Shown in pieces: positions 22,001-31,829 of a stretch of 64,000 nt of DNA. Made by a program: the position numbers and the translations under genes. How positions within the stretch are numbered: the first letter of the stretch is position 1; each line of letters opens with the position of its first letter. This DNA comes from Paraconiothyrium sp. Pb-2020 (Eukaryota > Ascomycota > Dothideomycetes > Pleosporales > Didymosphaeriaceae). The notes below the pieces were generated by a model. It did no database searches. It worked only from the letters and a program-made list of their open reading frames with translations, and was not told the DNA's origin. The stretch lies in assembly GCA_022419385.1 (NCBI GenBank), contig JAJUBI010000003.1:3348001-3412000 (forward strand), in the 5' to 3' direction.

Positions 22001-23670
22001 ATGTCCTCCAAGTCTTCAAGGAACTGGTCCAACGCATGATTAGTGTATGTGAGTACAAGAATAGTCTCATTAGTTTCGTCGTGAAGTATCTTCGCGATCA
22101 GAGCGCCAATGAAAGATTTTCCAGTCCCTGAGAATGTCAGTCTGGTGCCATTGACGGTGCAAGATAAGATATGAATCACTAAAAACGACGTACCTGGAGG
22201 CCCTTGGATGAGACTTACGCGCTTAGACAACCCTGTGATCAAAGAGTGGGCTTGCGCGTTGTCAAGCTCGATACGTCTTGTAGTGCCGACCACATCTTTG
22301 AGATCCTCTTGCCACCTGCCCCTGATCTCGTTGATTATACTGACTGGTTGAATACCTGACAATGTTTCAGCTGAGCCCGGAGATAGGTCCAGCAATTGCT
22401 CCTTCAAAGGAACTTCGGGCATGTTCTGGAGGCAGCGTAAAATGGGCTCATATGCAAAAATTGCTGTGTCCACCTGGACAAACTCAAACTCTGGAGAAGC
22501 TTTACAGGAGACGAGAAACTTGCGAAGTGAATCAGCATCGGCGATTCGGAGTTGAATCATAGGGGGGATTTGAGAAAGTCTGTCCTCATCGCGGTCTACG
22601 CTCGCAAAGGCGATGATACTTCCATCATTGACAAGACAGCCGAGCGATTGATGCTTCAAGAATTTCTTGTTGTCTTTGATATGCCGTTTCCGTCCCTCAT
22701 GGTCTTTCAGGTTTTGTAATTGTGGAATATCCCGGCTGCATAGAAATTTTACGGAACATGTTTTGCGCCGTTGAACGGTTCCGCAGTCAACCCCAACGAA
22801 TTGCAGATGTTTGAGATGCACTTTACGGCGACCTTTCTTTTTCCCAAAAGCAATTTGGACATCGTTCCGTAGTTCACCAAGCATATCCTCTCGTAGAAGG
22901 CGGAACTGGTTGTCCAGATGAATAACGCCGCGTTGCGAAGACTCCTTGATGCTAACCGCGTCCGCAGGCCTGTAGAAAGGTGTATCAGTGGAGAGAAACT
23001 CATCTGACGTAGGGAGTATCTTGATGTTGCGGAAATCGGCGTAATCGTTGTCATGCCGTCCGCCAGGGCCTTCTTCCAAGTCGTCAACTGAGGTGGTATC
23101 GAGGACATCCTTAATCCTGTACCCGAAAATTCTTATATGCAGATTCTTGGATCCAATGAAAGACTCGTTCTTTGTGACGTGTTCTGCAACATCGCGAACA
23201 TCAGGAAACTCGTCTGAACGAGCGCATAGGATCTCTAAAAGTAGCCAGGCAAAGGCGAGAGTACCGTCGTCTGTCAGTACATGAGCATGATGCGACTCCA
23301 CGAGAGTATTCCAGAATGTGGGGGGCTGGACGATTTGCTCAAGGATGAGACGAAGGAAAAGACCTTCGTGAAGTTGTTTAATCTCTGGGTCGCGAAAGTA
23401 TTGCAGTACCGAGGTTGCAGGCCCGTCTAGGAAAGCGCTATCCCTCGAAAGGCGAAAGGCCTTAGCGACGGCTGCCAGTCCACCCGGGGCGGCGACAATA
23501 CTCTCCACACATTTCGACGCGTCTCTTTGGGCGCACAAGGCTTCCAGGAACCGGATTCCATCTCCTGGGCTCTTCAGCTCGCGACGCTTGTGAATGATTG
23601 CGTTGAAAAGCTTGGTAAGGCCTAGGAGGCGCTTCTCGGCTGCATCGTCAGCCATCTCACCCGGGTTCAA
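16011..23670 (-). CDS. SF1 RNA helicase (NFX1/ZNFX1/Hrr1-like) fused to three CbxX-type AAA ATPase modules
   Basis: This is a 2360-residue multidomain ATPase. Minus-strand exons are 23670-22194, 22127-20682, 20613-20271, 20216-19531, 19454-19287, 19152-18250, 18116-17376 and 17329-16011; their lengths sum exactly in frame. Residues about 440-1060 form a UPF1-like SF1 helicase. It has Walker A GPPGTGKS (about 490), Walker B-like IVIVEEAGEIL, LNRQHRMRPG, VDNYQGEESDIVIASL and RVNVLLSRARDG. Residues about 1085-1150 carry a Cys/His segment (CGLHECPQRCHQL, CPQQHTTTHEC) of NFX1 zinc-finger style, then a charged coiled coil. Three CbxX/CfqX-type AAA modules follow, with P-loops LGNPGTGKTT (about 1372), GSPGTGKTS (about 1650) and GPPGTGKTTT (about 1922). 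Each is followed by FIDEAY or IIDEAY and an arginine-finger-like NPG(I/L)xxR stretch. A Glu/Arg coiled coil and a Cys-containing end module (GPCPMGYRWIRQG, GYRCAGGSHF) finish the protein. Relatives act in RNA silencing or antiviral RNA control; its role here is inference. Start 23670, or the in-frame ATG at 23655. Confidence 0.88.
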
Positions 23671-24235
23671 GGCTGTGAAGAGAAGATGCCGGCAACAAAG
23701 AAGAGCAGCTTGTGACGAACGAGAGAACTATGTGTCAAGTTCAAGTAGGTAAGTCAAATGTTGTTGGAAGTTTCGAACGAGGGCGTCTGGCCATACGACG
23801 CAGCAGTCTTTTTACAAGGGAATGTGCAGCGATAAGAGGCAACGCGATCAACTGGAACACGACTGTGCAGTGATGATTGCCCGCATACTTCGGAACGTCT
23901 CCACAAATCGATATTGGTCCGCTGATGCTGTACCACCTGCACGAACAACAAACACGCCAAACCCCCACTCAGCCTTGGGTGCTCAGGCATCATTTTAGGC
24001 CTTTTAAGAGAGGCGTCTTTCAATTTAACACATCGGAGACAACTTCCTCTGTGTCGCATTTGAGATTCCTTCAACTGACATAGACTACTATCAGAACAGC
24101 TTCTCTGGACTGTCGACCCTGTGTGCATTGAATCCCCTAGATCATCCAGATCAAGCCTGAGCGTGAGCCACTCTCTGGTGCTGATTTACCCAGGCGCCCT
24201 ACGTAGACGTCAACATAGGAGACCCGAAACTAGGC
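23671..24235. promoter_or_regulatory. Bidirectional promoter region (helicase-AAA gene / RGG-box gene)
   Basis: 565 bp between two divergently transcribed start codons. It has no convincing gene content and must carry the promoters of both. I see no canonical TATA box on either side. Confidence 0.5.
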
Positions 24236-25685
24236 ATGTCTTTGTCTATTGCCCAAGGATACGCAAGAGGTGGCTTTGCCCCACGCCGAGGACGAGGACG
24301 AGGTGGAGGACGTCCTGTTGTTAAACGTACGATTGTAAAGCCTGATACTACGAAGCATCCGCTCGGACAACTTTTGCAAACTCTGAAAGTATCCGATCTG
24401 CAGTCGCCTGATCGCGCAGCAGACGTCGAGAAGATTACGAACTGCGAGTACGTTGCTTCGTATAATTGGATAGGTGCGAGATCTCCCACCATCCTGGTGC
24501 CTGGCAAGTATAGTGAGTCTTTCAACGCAATTCGCTGCTGACTTGAAGGAAGGCAAGCCTCCTCTATGGATGCCACTTCAGCAACCACAACGCCTCAAGG
24601 AAGACAGCGGTGTCTACTTCCGTGACTCCAACTCAGCAAAGTTCCCTGATTATCCGACCGAGCCAGCCGTTCGCGCGTTGTTCGAGACCGATCCAGCCTT
24701 CCCTACTGGGGAAGTAGATGTATTTGCGTGCGGCAGTACGATGGGTAACCTCCTTCGTTTCGCTCTTTCGGTCGACAAGCCTTTTCGGTTCAATGTTGAA
24801 CTCATCGGCTCTACTGTATTTCTAGTTCGCAAAGAAAACGACCCGCGAGAGACGATCGAAGGCGTTCATGGTTTCGGTCATACTTTCCCCGAAGCATACA
24901 CTACTTGGGAGAAGGAGGCTAAAGGTTCAGAGACCCATCAACGCTTGTGCCGATACGATCTTGGTCGCTTTAGTTGTGTTGTTCGTTTCGAATGCGACGG
25001 CTACCTCCTTACTGGCTCGGAGAATATCACTAGCTCAACAACTGAAACGAAGTCAAGCAACCTTGACGACCTTCTTGGTAACCTCGAAAACTTCACTGTG
25101 GGACAGGAAACAACTCTCGATACCAAAGTATTGTCCCTCAAGCAAGGGGGTACAACTGTTCCGCAGCACACCATCTTCGACCTGAAGACACGATCAGGTC
25201 GGTACAGAAAAGTGATCGACATGGACGAAATGTACCCCCAGCTTTGGATCAAGCAAATCCCGAACTTTATTGTTGCATACCATGATGGCGCTGGAACCTT
25301 CCCTACTTCAGATATACATGTTCGGGATGTCAAATACAACATCCAAGCCTGGGAGAGGCAGAATCAAGCTGGCATCCAGCGCCTTCTTGTTCTCCTTGGC
25401 AAGATCGTCGACCTGGCGAGACAGGAAGGCACGGGTCTCTTGGAAGTACATTGTCCATCGGTCGATAGCTTGGAGATTCGGAGGCAGTATGGAGAAGGTG
25501 TACATGCTTTGCCATCTGAATTAAGAGCAAAGTGGAAAGCCTTGGAGGAAGGCTCAGCGTGTTCAGATCATGAGCTTGACGACACAGATCAAGGTGGGCT
25601 GAAGCTCGGTTTCGACTCGGATGAGGACCCTGACTACACTGCCTGTGGCGACGACTGTGGTTACTGTGGCAAGTGTACATACTAG
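24236..25685 (+). CDS. Conserved fungal protein with RGG box and Cys-rich tail (family often mislabelled GGPP synthetase)
   Basis: The protein has 469 residues. Exon 1 is 24236-24512 and exon 2 is 24553-25685; the 40 bp intron has a GTGAGT donor and CTGAC branch and is the shortest in the window. Residues about 10-27 are an RGG-type basic segment (ARGGFAPRRGRGRGGGRP), a common RNA-binding motif. The body has the family blocks CEYVASYNWIGARSPTILVP, KPPLWMPLQQPQRLK, TMGNLLRFAL, GFGHTFPEAYTTWE, LGRFSCVVRFECDGYL and PQLWIKQIPNFIVAYHDG. The C-terminus is acidic and then Cys-rich (YTACGDDCGYCGKCTY), a possible metal site. From memory, relatives are often annotated as geranylgeranyl pyrophosphate synthetase, but I see no DDxxD prenyltransferase motif, so I do not accept that name. 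It shares a promoter region with the helicase-AAA gene. Confidence 0.8.
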
Positions 25686-26894
25686 AGCGAAGAGTGCGGT
25701 GATAGTTTGGTTGAGATAGCTCTTGTGTGTGCTGCTTTTCTTATATTGACAACGCGTCCTTTTGTTGTCAGACCGGAAAGTCCGACTCTGCGTCGCCCAT
25801 GCCGGAGTAATCCGAGGTGCCAAGTTATGGAAGGGGCGCCGTATTCTCGTGCGTCAGTCTTCTTGATTATCATTCCTCGGCATACTATTGACAGAATGAG
25901 AGACTGCGAGTTTAAGCTGTCTATAACTGTTGGGCAGATCGAAGGCGTTAGATGAGAATGACGTTAGATGAACCCTGAAAAGTTCAGCATGTCGCAATTT
26001 TGTTGAGGCTCGTATTCTGGTAGTACCCGACGGCCTACTGCTGACGCATAGGCACGGTGCTATTCTACGTATGGAAACACATTCTATGGGTACTCGCCGT
26101 CATCATTCGTCGCATTTGAGTACCAGTTACCGCTCGCTTCTCACGTGGCAGTCATATGCAAGGAACAGACCGTAAGCTTATTTTTGAGGCGTTCGCATCA
26201 CAAGCTCACCGCACTGACGTCAATCCTTAACAGAAATCCCTTAGAGAAGCTGCGCCTCAACGTTCTGACAACAGGAACGTGCTCTCTTGAGCGTAGGCTC
26301 TTGTTGTCTGTTCATCATCTTCGAAGCGAGCTTATCGCCGTGAATGCTCTTGCAAAGCATCTACAGCAATTGCAGCCTCTGTAATATACCAAGTACCATT
26401 CATAGTCACCATATAAATCCGCTGACACAGGGATGCATGATATCTCTACCAAAGGCCTCGAAACACACGTGACATTTGTAGGTTACATCACGGCGACAAG
26501 TGCTCGATCGTTGAGGCTGTGTACAAGAACATGTTCGTTAGTTTAGACGACCAAGGAACTCTGATTACCACGTAGACGCAACACCGGACAAGCCGGTATG
26601 GCTGCGGTGAGCCTTAGTGACCGCGGCGCCTAATGGCTTGCGCGCATCCTTCACGATCAGCTTACGTGAACAAAATGCTTCAGGGCATCTTTCGATGCCG
26701 TCACGCGTTCTCTAAATCTCAGCCAAGTCTTCGGCTGTGTGGATGATGACTTTGTTATGCCTTCATTTTCCGAGACAGTCTTTTCTTGTCTGGGTATAAA
26801 AGAGGTCGAAGACTGCGATGCACAAGATCCTCCACAGCAACGATTTAATTACCAAGCTTCCCTCATCGAATAGTCTCCATACCAGAACCTAAAG
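25686..26894. other. Intergenic region
   Basis: About 1.2 kb. An open frame at 26145-26384 (plus) is short and unrecognised. The right end holds the SDR promoter. Nothing else is supportable. Confidence 0.45.
26795..26800 (+). promoter_or_regulatory. TATA box of the SDR gene
   Basis: TATAAA lies in the context GGGTATAAAAGAGG, 95-100 bp upstream of the SDR start codon at 26895, a typical distance for a strong inducible fungal promoter. Inferred from motif and position only. Confidence 0.6.
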
Positions 26895-27932
26895 ATGGCA
26901 TCTACAAACGGATCCAATGGCGTGGGATCATCTGCTGAAGGTATTTCTTCCGGACATTATGACCTGTGGTTTTACTGACAGCCTATCCAGATCCAGTCCT
27001 GATTGATCCTCGGACTCGATTCGACAACCTCAAATTGGAACTTCCTCCTCAAAGCTTTCCACAGTTGCAAAGAGATTTTCCAACGAAGCCTGACTGTGGT
27101 GAAACCAGCTACAAAGGTTACGGTCGTCTGACCGGACGTCGTGCCTTGATCACTGGCGGTGACTCAGGAATCGGACGGGCAGTTGCCATTGCCATGGCAC
27201 GTGAGGGCCAAAGTAGCCATTCAATTATTCCGGGCGAGGAGCCGGATGCCGAAGATGTCGCGAACCTACTTGCTAAAGAAGGCATCAACATCACCAGAAT
27301 TCCAGGTGATTTATTGAACGAAGAATTCTGCAGTGAGTTAGTTCTGAGGGCGCAACGAGCTTTGGGAGGTCTAGACATCCTAGTCAATAACGCTGGGTAA
27401 GGAAATTAATGTTCATTTAAAGTCCAAAAAGCTAAATCTTTACAGAACAGGTGGCGATTTCAATCCTGATATCACCACCTACACAACGGCGCAATGGGAT
27501 AGAACCTTCCGCACCAACGTCTACGCCGGCTTCTTCCTCGTGCGTGCGGCAATTCCTAATATGCCACCCGGTTCTTCGATCATCTGGACCGTATCAGACG
27601 TTGTTGCCAACCCTACTAACAACGTTCATGACTACGCTGCAACCAAAGGCGCCGTGGCCAGTCTTGTCCAGACGCTCGGCATCTCGCTCGCCAGCAAAGG
27701 TATCCGAGTGAACGGTGTAGCACCTGGATTAACCTACACACCACTTATTGCTGAAGTGGGCATGACAACAGAGCAGCTCCTTGCATTCTCTCAGACGTTC
27801 CCAATCAAACGTCCGGCGCAACCAGTTGAGATGGCTCCGCTCTATGTTAATTTCGCAGAAAAGAACGTTACTTACCTAAGTGGTGGGATCTTGCAGAACA
27901 ATGGTGGAACAACAGCGTATGTCCTCGAGTAG
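26895..27932 (+). CDS. Short-chain dehydrogenase/reductase (SDR), with a short internal frame displacement
   Basis: This is an NAD(P)-dependent oxidoreductase of about 312 residues, of the classical-SDR subgroup that has a long N-terminal extension. Exons are 26895-26940, 26991-27396 and 27446-27932, with introns of 50 and 49 bp. Visible are the cofactor motif TGGDSGIGRAVAIAMAREG, the LDILVNNAG strand, the catalytic YAATK (Tyr-x-x-x-Lys), SIIWTVSDV carrying the Ser region, and RVNGVAPGLTYTPL. Between MAREG (about 27207) and GEEPDAEDVANLL (about 27232) the translated residues do not fit the family. The next frame there reads KVAIQLF, exactly what the second Rossmann strand should be. This fits a two-base loss at about 27208 followed by a one-base loss at about 27230, together preserving the overall frame. 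The substrate is unknown. Confidence 0.88.
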
Positions 27933-28875
27933 TACCATAGGTGGATTATGCAGAGGACGCGTGGTTGAATAGATGGGTAATTCGGTGTTGATGGTATAGC
28001 AATCGGTGATTCATACAGCCAGCACATTCCGTAGTCAGCATTCAGAGTCAGATTCAGACGTGCTAGCATCTAATCGGATGTTAGTACTCGTGCGCGAGGC
28101 TATTAGGCTCTGTCCTTATGGCTAGACAAGCACCTATGATATCGACAAGAGATTTAGCCTTACACCGCTCTACGAGATATACAATGCACAGAAGCTGAAC
28201 TCATTGTCAAAGTGGTGCAGGGCGCTGCGAGTGCCTTCATTGCTGTTCACAAGGCTTTGTATAGTCCTGCCGCCGCTGGGTCTGTTCCATTCGAGGCGCG
28301 GGGGTTCCTGTTGTTGCTTTCGGAGCAAGCTTCGTAGATGGAATCTAACAAGATGCTCGTTAGAAATACGTTATCATGATGACTGTTCTCATGAATAATA
28401 CCACTTTCCGCTCGATTAAGGTTTCATTAATAACGATAGTTTAACGGTGATGCCGTACTGTCAGGATTCCACGTAAATGCTTTCAGTCCACCTGTATTCC
28501 CTTATGGCGCCTTCGTGAACATCAGAAGGGGCAGGCAACTAGGAATCAGCTGCTGACAATTCCGATGTACAACATACGGAAATGCCAGATACGTCAGTCG
28601 TAGATGGTGGCGCGAAATTTAGGTTCATTGCGCCGCTGATGAGAAGCAAACTACGTGGTCGTGTTAACCTTAATACGTAAACTTTGGCGTGCTCAAATGG
28701 TGAACGCCGATTCTGGGTAGAGCAGGTGGAGGTAGCTATGTTGTGCTATAATGATCATACATTCCTCGGCATTCATGCTTGAGGATGTCTTGTTAATTGA
28801 GTCCTGACATCCTTCTATTATTGCTTCCATTCTGTCTTCATGATGTCAACTAATGCTAAGGAGGAATGTTAGAAT
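27933..28875. other. Convergent intergenic region
   Basis: 943 bp between the 3' ends of the SDR and FAD-oxidase genes, generally A/T-rich. I see no gene, repeat or structured RNA. Confidence 0.5.
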
Positions 28876-30518
28876 CTAGAGTTTTCGTGCAATAGGCGCA
28901 TAGAAGCTAAACTTTCCATCCGGATCATACTTTCCCTTCAGAGCTGACAATTTCTCCTGGCGCCACAGCTCATTCCCGTACATTTCTTCGACGCTTTCGG
29001 TGCCGAATGCATAATTGACATAGGTACGCTTAATATTTCGGCCACTGTCTTCACCTTTATGAAGAATGTTCCGAAGCGCCTCACCCAAAATCTCCGCCTT
29101 TCGCGTAAGTTCTTCTCCATCTTCATTGAACCTGACGACAGGAGAGGCGAGGATGTTGCTGTCACGGAAAGGATATGCCGAGTGCTGGCTAGGTATAGCG
29201 TTAACGCCCTGCTGCGAATACCCTTCGAAAAGGACAATGGACTTGTTGAGAGCTGGTACTTCATTCATCGTGGAGCTCAAGAGGTCATGCAGACATCGCT
29301 GAGCGGTGGCATTGTACTTCTGAAGTTCAATCGGAAATCTAGTATTAGCGAGGCCGGAATTCTGGCACGTTGCAGCAGCATTCCCCCAACCTATCCACCC
29401 GGGTAGCTCTGGGTAGTCTCCACTGCCCTTAAACGTCGCGAAGGGTTCAAGAGCTAAGAACGGGGCAATGATTGCTTCTTCAATGACGTCTACGCCTTCT
29501 TGAAGAATGTAGAAAAATATTGCGGGCTGATGAAAGTCAGTTTGCTACAGCCATGAAGAAGCCTGAGAGGGGTCACATACGCTGTCTGCGTCGATGGCAA
29601 CGTTCTTCGAAAAGAAGGAGTAGTGAAAGAGATCCGTCGATTGAGTGCCGTTTCTAAGCAGATGTTCGTTGATGTTTGAATAGAGCGCTTCCACTTTATC
29701 TCCAGTGAAAGTGAAGTTTTGGAAGGCCCATTTTGGATGTTTGACGTCGTAGATCCTCGAAGTAATCGACGTCACAATCCCAAAATTGTGCCCAGCGCCT
29801 CGCAATGCCCACCAAAGCTCATGAGTATGGTCAATAATCTCAAGGGTGCCATCTGCCATGACCGCATTTAGGGAGACGAACTGATCCGAAACCAAACCGT
29901 GTCGCGCCTGTAAGAAGCCATGGCCACCGCCTAACCCAGGTCCTATGACGCTCACACATTCGCATCCCCCGGTCACTGGTCCCATTAATATACCAAATGG
30001 CGTGCATAACAATGAAAGAGAATACCTGTTTGCTTTCCTACGGCCCAAAGCGAGTCTGTGACAGCCTTGTCTAGAATGCCGGAACCAAAAGTCGCTGTTT
30101 GACCATCTTCTCCAACTTGGACCGAATCGAGTTGGCGCATCAATATCATAATTCCATTTTTTACTCGACCAACCGTGGTAATCGCACCGTGAGCGTTATT
30201 CACAGCCAGGAACGGGATTTGCTGTTCGTTAGCATATCTCACCACCTCGACCACGTCACCCTCCGTCGCCACTTCGACCGTCATTCTAAATGTCGGCGCT
30301 TCGAGGATTGACCATCTTTGTGTCGAACTTTCAAACTCCTCGGAATTGGGGCAGTAGACGTTCGCTTGTTTTGACAATCGGTGTGCAAGGCGCTCTCCGC
30401 ATGCTGCTGGGCGAAGCAGGTCACCTTCCGCGAATTTTAGCAAGTGGTTGCACAAGAACTCTGTCTCCACCATGGCAACAGCAAGTACGCAATACTTGAA
30501 GATGCGTGTCAACACCAT
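28876..30518 (-). CDS. FAD-linked oxidase, PCMH/BBE type, probably secreted
   Basis: This is a 512-residue flavoprotein of the berberine-bridge-enzyme-like family. Minus-strand exons are 30518-30026, 29975-29581 and 29526-28876, with introns of 50 and 54 bp. The N-terminus MVLTRIFKYCVLAVAMVETE is hydrophobic and could be a signal peptide or anchor. The PCMH FAD domain covers about residues 60-240: FRMTVEVATEGDVVEVVRYA, PFLAVNNAHGAITTVGRVKN, ATFGSGILDKAVTDSLWAVG, VTGGCECVSV and GPGLGGGHGFLQARHGLVSD. ELWWALRGAGHNFGIVTS then marks the end of the FAD half. The C-terminal BBE segment is clear (YVNYAFGTESVEEMYG, LKGKYDPDGKFSFY). The His in NNAHG and the Cys in GGCEC are candidates for covalent FAD attachment by family analogy. 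Such enzymes oxidise sugars, alkaloids or polyketide intermediates; the substrate is not predictable. Confidence 0.88.
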
Positions 30519-31829
30519 AACTAGGTAACGGAAGTCAGATATGTGAGGAGCCTTGTGCAACCACAGTGACCAGGCTGAATACCTAGGTATATCGCGGGAG
30601 GTAGAACTCAAACCCCGCACTTGGTCATGTTGCAAGGCTTATTACATGTAAACCCCTGCGGTTTCTGTCAGCAAGTCGCTATGAACGGTGAGCACGACAG
30701 GTGTTTGGTCTCCTCAACGATTTTTTCAATCTATGTACTGATTAACTCTAGATAAGTCAAAGTACATTCGACGATGTGTTGCTCACGCATGGACAGCTGA
30801 TCGACGTCACCACAGAGCGGGCAATGTGAAGCTGTGGCTGTGGCTGGCGGTGAAATGCATAACTATTCGGTCCCTCTTTTGAGCCTCGGTACAGCTACTG
30901 GAATAGGTTAGCGCGGGTCTGGGCTCACATCCGTCAACAGTACGTAGACACATTCACCATCTCAAATTCCTTCACGAGACATTACTTTGATCTGCCAGTC
31001 TCGTTATTCATATTTGACTCTATGACATTATCTGAAAGACCAGGTTAACTCACGAATGCTGTCCATTCGTTTGTTGGCCAGGTCTTCTGAAGAGAATTCG
31101 ACGATCGGTTGAACCTTGTCTACCTAGAATACCGTACGGCAGCTAAGACGACTATCTCCCGAACGACCCACAAGTTGAGTGCAGGCAAAGCACGCCTACA
31201 CATGTGGGTAGTGTGAGAACGTGCTCTGAGACACCATCAAGTCGGCCTAGTATCGGCGTGAAGCGGAAGCGCTAGCAAAACGAACATGGCGAACCAAGAC
31301 CCTATCACAAATTTTCCCCGAAAGTCTTCACGAAGGCAAACTGTTAAGAGAAGAGCTCAAGAAGAAAGCCCCTACATTGACTACTCTGCAAAGGTCTTGT
31401 TTAGGCTACCTCGGGCTATCTACCTTAGATACCTTTTCACGTCACATCTTCCGGGCAGTCAAGACGGACAACGTCGGAACAGAGCGCCGCTGCATATATC
31501 GTTGATAAGGAGGCTTACTAGCCGGAAACATCTGACAACAACGTCATGCCGGCGGGCCCTGCGCCTTTCCCGTGGACCATCTCTGCACCACTGCGCACCA
31601 AGTGGAGCTCCGCAGAGCCTCAACGCTACTTTATCTGCCAACAACTGTTGGTAAGGATGCTGCCAGACATGCAATTTTTACTGCAATGACGCACGTCGGT
31701 GAGTTCGGACCTCTGGACGATAATACATCATGGCCTCCATGATTAATAAGATGGACACATTTGCTTTAAAACTTCCAATCACCTGTACACGCCACAGACA
31801 ATCACAGCATTGCGTCTGCAAAAAACAAC
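30519..31829. other. Divergent intergenic region
   Basis: 1.3 kb. Overlapping open frames at about 31286-31674 lack any domain. A TTTAAAA motif at about 31764-31770 is a weak TATA candidate for the MFS gene. Confidence 0.45.

Noticed and set aside
24236..25685. Geranylgeranyl pyrophosphate synthetase as the product name
   Set aside because: No DDxxD motifs or prenyl-synthase helices are visible; the name appears to be a propagated label.
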